From NCBI GenBank assembly GCA_946479705.1, contig CAMLHI010000003.1:1-39332 (forward strand): a stretch of DNA of 39,332 bases. Reading direction: 5' to 3'. Source of the stretch: an uncultured Oxalobacteraceae bacterium (GTDB lineage: Bacteria; Pseudomonadota; Gammaproteobacteria; Burkholderiales; Burkholderiaceae). Shown here in pieces: positions 8,185 through 16,189 of the stretch (the first letter of the stretch is position 1; each line of letters begins with the position of its first letter). Position numbers and translations under genes: made by a program. Below the pieces are notes generated by a model, which saw only the letters and a program-made list of their open reading frames with translations, searched no databases and had not been told where the DNA came from.

Positions 8185-9057
8185 GATGAACAGTATGATC
8201 GGTTGATGTGTACTATTTTTGGAGCGCGCCCGTATGCCTCGGTCCGGACTGCGCGCCTTATTACGCCCAGCAATCGTATTACTAGACGCCTGGCTTGCAG
8301 CAATTAATGCGGCACTCGCCTGTGCGGGTTGGTGCTTGGGCCAAACGAGCAATCGAATCAGGTCGTCCTCTTCCTGCTTTGAGCCCCAGAGTGAACGCAG
8401 CGTTACCGTTCGGTTTGTCACCCATCCCGCGCTTCAGCACCAATCTCACCCTCCCCCTAGGTCCCACTCAGTCGCGATGACGCGCGCAGACGCTCCTGGG
8501 GAATAAAACGAACCGCGCGCGTCGGCTTACCGCTGCGGTAGATAAAAAATGTAAATATTCTTCAAAATTCACCATTGTTGAACAAGGAAGTCTTTTTGTC
8601 AATAGCGCCTCTCGCAAAACTTCTGAAGTACCAAATGGCCGAATTGTTGCGCTCTCGTCTGACGCGCAATTTTTCGTGAAGGTAGCTGTACGTCAGAACT
8701 ATCGACCAGTTGCTTGAACTCTGATCAGTGGCGGACGAGTGCGGCGCAGTACTGCCGCAAGCGCTCGCCCATCAACGCTACCATCGCCACACATTGGAAG
8801 TGGTGTCAGCGGCTACCGCGCCCGGAGCGTGGCGGTACGCCTGAGGGCACCGGCCACGGTCGGTACCGCTCGCCTGAACTGCCGGGCCAACACATCCGGC
8901 GCAACCGCAACTTAGCGCTTACTGTCGGTCACGCGTGAACTGCGGTGCCCAGGTAATTCGGACCAGAAAATAAGTTAATCAATAATTAACCCACGACGCG
9001 TAGCGTGAGATAGTGCAACAGCAATAATGTAAAATAGAAATTGTTGTGTTACTATCG
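8185..9057. other. Gene-poor stretch upstream of the NRPS-type genes
   Basis: Apart from the possible N-terminal extension of the JmjC-like gene (to 8421), no gene is recognisable. The region at 8520-8700 is AT-rich. A perfect inverted repeat, GTTAAT-CAATA-ATTAAC, lies at 8974-8990 in an AT-rich setting and could be an operator or promoter element for the genes to the right. The segment 8700-8940 is GC-rich, interrupted in all frames, and looks like decayed coding DNA of unknown origin. Confidence 0.4.
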
Positions 9058-9189
9058 AAAATTCGGCACAAACGCTTGGCGTTGCTGTTGCTGGAAGACC
9101 GTGACATCTGCCTTGTCGATGAGTCGGCAGCCGACCACGGCCGGCGGCTTAAAATTGGGCCAGGAGAGCAAACGGTGCGGTGCAGGTAA
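9058..9189 (+). pseudogene. Fragment of a cyclic-peptide-type ABC exporter (Walker B region)
   Basis: The frame AAA 9058 to TAA 9187-9189 encodes a stretch starting KIRHKRLALLLLEDRDICLV and continuing DESAADH. It closely follows the pattern of the Walker B region in PvdE/SyrD-like cyclic-peptide export ATPases (QRKRLALL...LEDR...DEWAADQDP). The Walker A, signature motif and membrane domain are absent upstream and the frame stops soon after, so this is a relic. It supports the idea that a nonribosomal peptide locus once lay here. The identification rests on about 40 residues and recall, hence moderate confidence. Confidence 0.5.
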
Positions 9190-9276
9190 TCGACAAGCTT
9201 TGTTTGAATTTTTTATGGCCGGATGCGGCATAAACCTGTATTTCCGCCTTTAACAAACTATCATTGGGAGGAAGCC

Positions 9277-10674
9277 ATGGCACTCATGTCCGGTTCAGAG
9301 TTGATTGAGGCATTTAGAGGTCGCATTACCGAGACCACTTGCGCGACCGAGTTGGCCGCTTACCGACGTGCGCGCGCGGCAGCGCAATCAGGACCTCGCC
9401 CGGAGCAGTCGGCGTCGGATATCGACCCGGCGCACCAGCTGGAGGCGTCACAGATGCAGAAAGTCTGGTGGAAATGGTGGCGCGGCTCAGAAAAGCCGGA
9501 GTCTATATCGCTCACGTTAGGTTTTCCGAACACGCCGAGGACTTTGGTTGAGGAGTCTATAAAAACTCTTGTGCAGAAGCACGCGATATTATCGTCAAGA
9601 TTTGTAGAGTCGGCGGATAGACTATTCGTTTTCATTAACGATGTGTCAAAATTTGAGGTCGATAATTTATCAACGTTTAATTCGGCAGCGGAGGCGATCC
9701 AATCCTATGAAGATTGGAAAAAGACGCCAATTCCGCACGAAGGTGATTGGCTTGTGCGCGCGGCAGTTGCGATGGTGCAAAATAACACGATCGCCGCGCT
9801 GGAGATAAGTCATCTCATATGCGACGGAAATTCGTTGACCGTGCTGGAGGAAGATCTTCGCCAAATGCTGGGGCGGTCTGAGAAGCCAAAGCGAGACTTT
9901 AGCTTTTTTGAATATGCCATCGCGGAACGCAAATGGTATCAGGGCGACGACGCGCTAGAATTACGCAGCTATTGGGCTAAAAGAGTCGATTGCTCTCCTC
10001 TCTTTTCCAGCCCAAGCGGCACTCCGATCGGAGGCCGGATATCGGGTCCAAGAACCAGATTTCAAATCTCTCTATCTCCTGTGCTCGCTCAGCAAGTTCT
10101 TGCTTTTGGGCAAAAAATGCAAATAACGCCTTACGTTCTGTTCATGGCCTTGTACGCTCTTTCGCTATCAGATTGGACGAAGTGCTCTAAATTTTACATT
10201 TCATCAGTTTATGACCTGCGGAGTACGCCTGCCCTTCTTTCGACAGTGGGGTATCTAACCACTACACGCCTTACTGAGATTTCTTTTAAAGGTACGCTCG
10301 ATGTGCGCGAAGCGATCAATCATGTTTGGCTACAGGAGCAATTCTCGAGATCTATACCACTCCCTCCAGGAGCTGGTGATGATTCTTCCATTAGGAACGG
10401 CGTATCTGCGCTGTTGAATTACATGCCAAGTAACAAGAGGTCAAGTCAACTGCCGTTTGAGCGGGGTGAAGAGTTGCCATGTACTATAGGCGAGCCGGTG
10501 GCCACAGAGCCACGCCCGGCCGGACACCCTATTTCCTTGGTCCTACGTGGCATGCCTAACGGTGGAATTCGGGGAGCATTGGACTTTGGCGGAGATCACA
10601 TAAGCCTTGATGAAATGCGATCACTGGCAAATTCTTTAAAAGCGAGACTAGTCGCGATTTCTCACACAATCTAA
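9277..10674 (+). CDS. Free-standing NRPS condensation-like protein
   Basis: 465 aa from ATG 9277, chosen because GGGAGGAA (9266-9273) sits just before it; the frame opens earlier but without such a site. The protein has the layout of one condensation-superfamily domain: LEASQMQKVWWKWW (about 56-68) matches the C1 motif position, and the core HHxxxDG motif appears as SHLICDG. The catalytic His179 and structural Asp183 are kept and the first His is replaced by Ser178. No adenylation, carrier or thioesterase domain is attached. It could join an acyl or aminoacyl donor to an amine or alcohol, or act as a non-catalytic interface domain that recruits a hydroxylase such as the SyrP-like neighbour. 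Both are inference. An IS4 element begins 8 bp after the stop codon and may have removed following genes. Confidence 0.8.
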   Translation: MALMSGSELIEAFRGRITETTCATELAAYRRARAAAQSGPRPEQSASDIDPAHQLEASQMQKVWWKWWRGSEKPESISLTLGFPNTPRTLVEESIKTLVQKHAILSSRFVESADRLFVFINDVSKFEVDNLSTFNSAAEAIQSYEDWKKTPIPHEGDWLVRAAVAMVQNNTIAALEISHLICDGNSLTVLEEDLRQMLGRSEKPKRDFSFFEYAIAERKWYQGDDALELRSYWAKRVDCSPLFSSPSGTPIGGRISGPRTRFQISLSPVLAQQVLAFGQKMQITPYVLFMALYALSLSDWTKCSKFYISSVYDLRSTPALLSTVGYLTTTRLTEISFKGTLDVREAINHVWLQEQFSRSIPLPPGAGDDSSIRNGVSALLNYMPSNKRSSQLPFERGEELPCTIGEPVATEPRPAGHPISLVLRGMPNGGIRGALDFGGDHISLDEMRSLANSLKARLVAISHTI

Positions 10675-10681
10675 CCAATCG

Positions 10682-12267
10682 TAAGCGTCAACTCAGCCTT
10701 GCAATTATCCACAATTTCGCTTGTTAACTTTTTCTTGTTCTGTTAACTTTTCCTCATGAGGATTCCGATGACGATCAAATGACGAAGCCAATTCGCCGAG
10801 CGATTCCTCGCGTCGTTATTCGCCGTCGTTGGAAGACGAGCAGGCGTGGATGGACAAGGAGAGTGCTGCCTGCAATTTTCGAGATGAACGACTCAAGAAG
10901 CGCTTTCGGCTGATGCTTCAACAGTTCTGGAATGGTATAGGGCAGACGATACCGTTCGCCTGTCAAGACTGGGCAAGTACAAAGGCTGCGTATCGATTCT
11001 TCGCCAACGGTCAGGTTTGTGAACAAGACATCTTAAGCGGCCATTTCCAGGCAACCAGAGAGCGCTTCACAGCCGCGACTAGGCCGATCTTGGTCCTTCA
11101 GGATACGACTGCATTTTCTTACCAGCGAGATCGGCCAGAACTCATTGGATTCATCGGCAAGACCAGGGTGCGTGGCAAGCCTCTGACCCAATGCGGCATC
11201 CTGATGCATTCCAGTTTGGCCGTGACGACAGAAGGAGTGCCGCTTGGTCTAGCTGCGACCAAAGTTTGGACACGCAGTAAGTTCAAGGGCTGCAACGCGC
11301 TCAAGAAGACGATCAACCCCACCCGCGTGCCGATCGAAGAAAAGGAAAGCTATCGCTGGCTTGAGAACTTGAGGCAGTCAACCCGGCTATTCGACGCCCC
11401 TCAGCGTTGCGTGCATATTGGCCACCGGGAGAGCGACATCTACGAGTTGTTCTGTACCTCGCAAGACGTTGGCAAGCACTTCCTTGTCCGTACCTGCGTC
11501 GACCGCTTGGTTGGCAATGGCGACCACACACTCGCTCAGGAGATGGAGGAAGTGAAACTCAAAGGACTGCATCGCGTCCGGACTTCAGACCCGAAGGGAA
11601 ACGTCGTCGATGCAGTTCTGGAAATCCGCTATCGCCGCATCAAGGTGCTACCACCAATTGGTAAACAGAGCCGCTATCCAGCTCTCTCTTTGACCGTGGT
11701 TCATGCGCGCGAATGTAATACGCCAGCGAATCGGAAACCCATCGAGTGGAAATTAATCGCCGGCTTGCCGGTGGCATCCCGGCGCGAGGCGATTGAAAAG
11801 CCAGATTGGTACGCCATGCGCCGGAAAATCGAGACGTTCCACAAAATCCTCAAATCTGGGTGTAATGCCGAGGAGTCTCGGCTGCGCACGGCGGAACGGC
11901 TCGCCAACCTGATCTCTGTTTTTCGCGTTATCAGCTGGCGCATTTTCTGGCTGACCATGCTCAACCGGACGTGTCCCGATGCAGAGCCCGAGAAGGCACT
12001 GACGCTCGCGGAAATTGATCTCCTCGACTGCCTGGTAAAAGACAGCAAGAGATCCCGCGATCAGCTGCCGCACTCCCGCTATCTCGAGAAAATTGCTCAA
12101 CTCGGCGGGTACCTTGCACGTGCCAACGATTCACCACCGGGAAACATCGTCATGTGGCGCGGAATGCGCCGACTCGCCGATATGCAACTTGGGTTCAACC
12201 TCGCGTCCGAAAGATATGGGTAATAATCGGAAGGCTGGGAAGACGCTTACGGCTGAGCCGACGCTTA
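10682..12267 (+). mobile_element. IS4-family insertion sequence (Tn5/IS50-type), apparently complete
   Basis: The element is bounded by imperfect inverted repeats: TAAGCGTCAACTCAGCC at 10682-10698, and the complement of TAAGCGTCGGCTCAGCC at 12251-12267 (15 of 17 identical). The total is about 1.59 kb, the normal size for this family, with a single transposase gene. The 9-bp flanks I compared (AACCAATCG left, AAGCGAGTC right) do not match. So a target duplication is not evident, and the surrounding DNA may have rearranged after insertion. The element separates the condensation-like gene from the tRNA-Cys and pseudogene region. Confidence 0.75.
10829..12223 (+). CDS. IS4-family transposase (Tn5 type, DDE with YREK motif)
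   Basis: 464 aa, close to the length of Tn5 transposase, and catalyses cut-and-paste movement of the enclosing element. The catalytic triad is complete: Asp92 (in VLQDTTAF), Asp203 (in HRESDIYE) and Glu335 within the IS4 signature Y-(2)-R-(3)-E-(6)-K (Tyr328, Arg331, Glu335, Lys342). The N-terminal part (about 5-60) resembles the Tn5 DNA-binding region (AACNFRDERLKKR...STKAAYRFFAN). The C-terminal segment GNIVMWRGMRRLADMQLGF also fits Tn5-type proteins. The frame shows no interruption, so the enzyme is probably active. No clear ribosome site precedes 10829. Confidence 0.93.
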   Translation: MEDEQAWMDKESAACNFRDERLKKRFRLMLQQFWNGIGQTIPFACQDWASTKAAYRFFANGQVCEQDILSGHFQATRERFTAATRPILVLQDTTAFSYQRDRPELIGFIGKTRVRGKPLTQCGILMHSSLAVTTEGVPLGLAATKVWTRSKFKGCNALKKTINPTRVPIEEKESYRWLENLRQSTRLFDAPQRCVHIGHRESDIYELFCTSQDVGKHFLVRTCVDRLVGNGDHTLAQEMEEVKLKGLHRVRTSDPKGNVVDAVLEIRYRRIKVLPPIGKQSRYPALSLTVVHARECNTPANRKPIEWKLIAGLPVASRREAIEKPDWYAMRRKIETFHKILKSGCNAEESRLRTAERLANLISVFRVISWRIFWLTMLNRTCPDAEPEKALTLAEIDLLDCLVKDSKRSRDQLPHSRYLEKIAQLGGYLARANDSPPGNIVMWRGMRRLADMQLGFNLASERYG

Positions 12268-12305
12268 AAGCGAGTCGGACGCGCAGATTCGGCCGCGCGT
12301 AAACG

Positions 12306-12333
12306 CAAACAGCCCCCTGACGGAGGCTGTTTG
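12306..12333 (-). terminator. Rho-independent terminator hairpin downstream of the tRNA-Cys remnant
   Basis: CAAACAGCC (12306-12314) pairs perfectly with GGCTGTTTG (12325-12333) around a short loop. Read on the minus strand the stem is followed by GCGTTT, and it lies about 40 bases after the 3' end of the tRNA-Cys-like sequence. It is therefore best read as that tRNA's terminator. The stem ends in TTTG on the plus strand too, so it may also stop transcription leaving the IS4 element. Confidence 0.6.
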
Positions 12334-12375
12334 TTTGACCGAACTCAAGAACCAAAGAGATCGATCTGCTAAGCC

Positions 12376-12436
12376 GGAGGCGAGCACGGGGGAATCGAAC
12401 CCGTCTAAACGGCTTTGCAGGCCGTATCGCACCATT
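12376..12436 (-). tRNA. tRNA-Cys (GCA), 5'-truncated remnant
   Basis: On the minus strand the sequence contains an intact anticodon arm, CGGC-CTGCAAA-GCCG, with anticodon GCA. A variable region GTTTAG, a T-arm with the invariant GGTTCGATTCC, and a 3' acceptor strand GCTCGCC followed by TCC also follow. The 5' acceptor strand (it would be GGCGAGC) is missing and the D-arm is only partly recognisable. The T-stem carries two extra bases. The terminal CCA position reads CCG. So this is a non-functional 3' portion, the part of a tRNA gene typically duplicated by integrative elements. Its own terminator follows, and the formylglycine-enzyme pseudogene abuts its 5' side. Confidence 0.6.
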
Positions 12437-12444
12437 AAGAATCG

Positions 12445-13200
12445 ATGACCTATCTGAAAACCTCCCGAAATACCTCTCAGGACCATCACGGATTTCTCGG
12501 TGTAGGGATCGCGCCACGCGAAATCCGATGCCTGCGCTCTTATAGTCTGGAATGGTCGAACCGGGCGGAGGCGCATAATTTCTGAATGCGGAGCGAATCA
12601 TGGCCGGGGAATCGCCCCAGTTTCCGCCACGGGCGATGTGCCACTCATACTCGCCAGGTCGCCCGATAGCCTGAGTGTGATCGTCCGCTGGTAGGCGGAT
12701 CCGTCCGCCGTCATGCCGGTAGTGGCGTAGTCGGCCGAGAAGGCAATCCTGCACCCATTGCGACACGTTGCCATGCATATCGTGGAGGCCAAAAGGATTC
12801 GGCGGGAATGCGCCCGCAGGCGACGTTTCAACCCACCGATCCAGACCCAGCGCGGCGCCGGAGCAGCAGGTGTCCGCACCATAGTTTGCATGCGCATGGC
12901 TGGCACTGGTATCCCATGGATAGGGCGTACCGGTAGCGGCGCGCGCCGCATATTACCGTTCCGCTTCTGTCAGAAGTCGGTATTGATGACCTGTCACCTT
13001 GCTGAGCGAGTGAATACAGTCCTGCGCATCATCCAAGTCACGCACACCACCGGATGCGCGTCATCTTGTTGAAAACCCAGCGTTTCCCAGCATGCCTTGG
13101 GGTTCGCTTCGGACGGTCCAACTCCGGGCAGAGTGCTCCACCAACAGCCCCCCCAACTGTCTGCCGCCCCATTGCAGAAACCAATGCCCGCCATTCTCCC
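12445..13200 (-). pseudogene. Formylglycine-generating-enzyme / PvdO-like (SUMF1 fold) pseudogene
   Basis: Several minus-strand frames combine to the C-terminal half of a SUMF1/FGE-family protein. From about 13190 there is a PKACWETLGFQQDDAHPVVCVTW segment. Near 12770 comes DMHGNVSQWVQDC, and near 12610-12500 IARGGNWGDSPAMIRSAFRN and GIGFRVARSL. Frame changes near 13050 and 12790 and stop codons between pieces show it is broken, and the N-terminal half is absent. In pseudomonads a member of this fold, PvdO, acts in pyoverdine maturation. Given the NRPS-type neighbours that is an attractive origin, but the family also includes sulfatase activators and EgtB-like enzymes. Confidence 0.65.
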
Positions 13201-13281
13201 GGAGTGAGGGCGAATTTGCCAACCGTTAGCTGATTGATATGAACGCTTTGCTGCGGATGTCGGTGGTTAGGTGACGCGTCT

Positions 13282-13623
13282 ATGCCTCACCATTCAACGT
13301 TCTCCCCTCCAGGAATAGTAGAGCTAGTTTGTACCACAGAGCCGAGGTACCTGAGCCGGCGCCCAACCGGTGGAGGTGATGCATTGGCGGGACTTCTCTA
13401 TACATGGCTCGGGCTGATTGAAGAGCTGTTACAGGCGAGCTTGGTCATTTCCGCCAGCGATATCTTCTCTGCGCAGCGCGGCGCGACAGCGGCATACAGC
13501 AGGGTGGCAATCGGCACGGCAGGGCGAATCATGCGTAGCCTGCTTCATTACCGGATAGCCGACTCAGGAATTGAAACCCCGAGGTGCTCAGGCCAGGTTG
13601 CGACTTCAATTGAAATTTTATGA
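13282..13623 (+). pseudogene. Possible remnant of a pyridoxal-kinase/PfkB-type gene
   Basis: This plus-strand frame includes a short stretch (PTGGGDALAGLLYTWL followed by an EELLQAS helix, around 13365-13440). It resembles the nucleotide-binding G-x-GD segment and following helix near the C-terminus of pyridoxal kinases. The preceding domain is missing, the rest matches nothing clearly, and no ribosome site is visible. Treat it as a weak hint of decayed coding DNA between the PvdO-like relic and the phosphopantetheinyl transferase. Confidence 0.22.
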
Positions 13624-13709
13624 TTGCGCCGCAGGGCATGACGCGGGCAGGATCAGCGCGGCTGATGCATAATCGACCACTTCTTTTCATCAGCAATTCA
13701 AGGAACCGA

Positions 13710-14465
13710 ATGAGCGCCAATAAGGCTGCCAAGATAGACTGGAAGCTTGAAAGTACTGCACTGCCGCTGTTTCCCGATGCGCCAAGCTTGTCATTGACGG
13801 CACGTTTGACGCGTTTCGACGCCGCGCCTTTCGACCCTGCGTGGTTCCATCTGGCCGGGATCGCGTGTCCCGACAGCGTCGCCCGCAGTGTGCCGCGCCG
13901 TCAGCGAGAATACTTCTTCGGCCGGCTGTGCGCCCAACATGCCCTGCAGGCGGCCGCGACGGTGCCCGCAATGGCGGCCGTGGAGATAGCCAGCGGCGCA
14001 GCGCGTGAGCCAATCTGGCCCGACGGCATCGTCGGTAGCATTACCCACTCCGCCAGCTTCGCTGCCGCAATCATTGCGCCCAGCGCCGCGTATGCCGGCA
14101 TCGGCATCGACATCGAGACTGTGCCTTCGGCCGCGGGGCTAGACGCCCTCGCCACCACCGTGCTTTCCTCAGACGAGCTGCGCCTGCTGCGAAGCGTGGC
14201 CGGCGCCACTACGCTGCCCTTGCTCATTACCGCCGTGTTTTCAGCCAAGGAAAGCTTTTTCAAGGCCAGCTATGCGGACGTCGGACGCTACTTCGAATTC
14301 GACGCCGTCAGCGTGCGCGCGATCAACCTGGAGAGTGGCGCGATCGAGCTCGAACAACATGTCGACCTGTGTCGGCAGATGCGCGCCGGCGCCCGGCACG
14401 CGGTGCGCTTCGGACGGCTGGAGCAGGACACCGTCTGCACACTGCACACCCGGCGATTGGGTTAA
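13710..14465 (+). CDS. 4'-phosphopantetheinyl transferase (EntD/Sfp type)
   Basis: 251 aa from ATG 13710, chosen for the AAGGA site six bases before it; the frame is open from 13620 but lacks such a signal there. The enzyme transfers the phosphopantetheine arm of coenzyme A to carrier domains of nonribosomal peptide or polyketide synthases. Diagnostic motifs are all present: RREYFFGRLCA-like segment (about 64-74 as RRQREYFFGRLCA), WPDGIVGSITHS (103-114), GIDIE with metal-binding Asp134 and Glu136, and FSAKESFFK (Lys180, Glu181, Lys185). It appears intact in an otherwise decayed neighbourhood. That suggests either recent decay of the surroundings or continuing use on carrier proteins encoded elsewhere. 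Confidence 0.92.
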   Translation: MSANKAAKIDWKLESTALPLFPDAPSLSLTARLTRFDAAPFDPAWFHLAGIACPDSVARSVPRRQREYFFGRLCAQHALQAAATVPAMAAVEIASGAAREPIWPDGIVGSITHSASFAAAIIAPSAAYAGIGIDIETVPSAAGLDALATTVLSSDELRLLRSVAGATTLPLLITAVFSAKESFFKASYADVGRYFEFDAVSVRAINLESGAIELEQHVDLCRQMRAGARHAVRFGRLEQDTVCTLHTRRLG

Positions 14466-14585
14466 GGCCGGAGCGTGGCCACGGCCGGCCAAGCGTGCGA
14501 CCCGTCGCTTTCGCGTCGTTCCCCAAAGCTGGCATCCTGGTCATCGGGATCAGGTGGTCTCGGGAGGTCGGATCGGAAGCGGCGC

Positions 14586-15418
14586 TCAAGCCGGCAATGC
14601 ATATAAGGTCCGCACGTGGGTCGGCCGCAGGCCGTACGCTTCCAGGTTGCGGCTGCTTTGCGATCCGGCCCGCGCCGAGGCCGCCACCCATGGCGCGCCC
14701 GTTCGTGCGCAAAGCGCAGGCGCCGCTCGATCAGCGCCCGGTGGCAACCGCGCCCGCGCGCGGACTTCAGCGTCGCGGCCGTCCCGAGATAGGCAATGCC
14801 GTTCGCGGCCAGGAAGATCATTCCCGCCCCCACGTGCTGGCCGTCGATGCTGCGACGAAGCCTTGGGCGCGGCAGTCGCCCTGCAAGCGCCCGAAGGAGG
14901 CGCGCTGCAGCGCCCGCACCGGGCCGGGGCAGCGGAAGCCTTCGCTGTAGATATGACAAAAATCAGCGAAGTTTTCTTCGTCGAGCGGCTCCACCCTCGG
15001 CTGCCCCAGGTGCGCGCACGGCAGCGCTGTCGCCCCCCAAGCTGCAGATGGGACCAGCCTGGCAGGCGCAGCAGCCGCTGGCCGCCCGCCAGCACGTGCG
15101 CCGGCCCGCGCGGCGCATCGTGGGCGACCGCCCTGCCGCGCAGCAGCGATGACGGGCGAACCACTCCAGCAAGGCCTTGAAGGCATCGGGTTCGCCGGCC
15201 ATCTCGCCGCAGATCCGATTGAACATCGGGCTGGGATTGTCGCGCACCAGGAAAGCACGCAGCCCGCCTTCGGCGCGCAGCGCGGCGCCGTGGGGATTGC
15301 CGGCAATCGCCGCCAGCGTCTGCACCCGCCAGCCCAAGTACTCGGCAACCGCCGCTTCCACTGCGGAGCGCGCGGGCGGACCCGCCTGCGCCGCCCAGGA
15401 CAGCGGCCGATCGTTCAT
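14586..15418 (-). pseudogene. GNAT-family N-acetyltransferase pseudogene
   Basis: The intact first part from ATG 15418 (MNDRPLSWAAQAG... to LLEWFARHR, about 90 residues) resembles the N-terminus of a two-part GNAT protein. Downstream fragments in other frames include LDEENFADFCHIYSEGF (about 14985-14935) and the acetyl-CoA-binding segment AYLGTAATLKSARGRGCHRA (near 14790), ending at LEAYGLRPTHVRTLYAL (about 14640-14590). At least three frame changes separate them, so the gene is dead. It begins 17 bp after the end of the metallo-beta-lactamase-fold gene, indicating a former two-gene operon. Function of the ancestor is unknown. Confidence 0.6.
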
Positions 15419-15434
15419 CGTCGGGGTTCCACGG

Positions 15435-15962
15435 CTAGACCGCCAGGCGCCGGTCAAGGTCGGCGAACAGCCCAGCCCGCTCCGACGCGCTCAACTCCAC
15501 CCATGCCGTGGGGGGCGCGCCGAACGAGTTGGACAGGATCACATAGGGCTCCAGCGCCGCCAACTGACGCATCGATGCGCGCATCACCTCGCGGTTGGCC
15601 TTGGTCACCCAATAAGTGCCACTCGCCGCCGACCGGTACGAGGGTATCGCCCACGAACAAAAACCTGCGGCCGCCATGCGTCCTCCGGTAAGACAGGGCC
15701 CCGCGCGTATTGCCCGGCGTCGGAATCTCCTCCAGGCCCGGCACGATCTGGGTGCGGCGGAACGGCACAATCGCGCCCACCGCGTGCACTTTCACGGCGC
15801 TGGCCTCGATCTGGCTGGCACTGACCGAGATCTCCAGATCCGCAGCCAGGCGGAAGGTGTGCTCGCTGGCATGGTGGCGGTCTCCGAGCAGCACGTGGGT
15901 GATGTTACCCAGGCCGCCCAACTCGGCATAGTGGGCGGACAGATCGACTTTGGTGCCGAACA
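15435..15962 (-). pseudogene. Metallo-beta-lactamase-fold hydrolase, truncated and frameshifted
   Basis: Minus-strand coding for the core of an MBL-fold protein. It has a metal-motif-like stretch THVLLGDRHHASEH (about residues 110-123 of the open frame), IPTPGNTRGALSYRR in the position of PTPGHTPGS, and FLFVGDTLVP. After a frameshift near 15630 the C-terminus continues in another frame (YWVTKANREVMRASMRQLAAL to DLDRRLAV, stop at 15435). The N-terminal part is replaced by unrelated sequence running into an IS21 IstA start. The open frame 15454-16257 is thus an accidental fusion. The usual HxHxDH is degenerate (DRHHASEH). Confidence 0.55.
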
Positions 15963-15968
15963 GCACCA

Positions 15969-15993
15969 GGCACCTCACGTTGCGTGAGGTGCC
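15969..15993. repeat. Perfect 11-bp inverted repeat with 3-nt loop
   Basis: GGCACCTCACG (15969-15979) and its exact complement (15983-15993) flank a TTG loop. No T-run follows directly on either strand. It lies at the junction where the metallo-beta-lactamase-fold sequence ends and 15 bp from a second hairpin. Confidence 0.6.
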
Positions 15994-16007
15994 CAGTCCA
16001 AAACGAA

Positions 16008-16028
16008 ACGGGCCCCAATGGGGCCCGT
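16008..16028 (-). terminator. GC-rich hairpin, probable minus-strand terminator
   Basis: ACGGGCCCC (16008-16016) pairs perfectly with GGGGCCCGT (16020-16028) over an AAT loop. On the minus strand the stem is followed by TTCGTTTTGG, a weak U-tract, which favours termination of transcription coming from higher coordinates. The gene it once served is not recognisable; only an IS21 end and unassigned sequence lie upstream. Confidence 0.5.
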
Positions 16029-16189
16029 ACGATGGGCAAGACGTATCCAGCATCCGGGCATCTTTCGGCCGCAAAATATCCAGTAGATACTTCCGATGCC
16101 TTCTTGCGTACGCTACCTGGACTCTCGATGTCGTTGGCTTCTTGCCAATTACTTTGTTGCAGCCTTGCGTCGCTGTGCATGTATCGACG

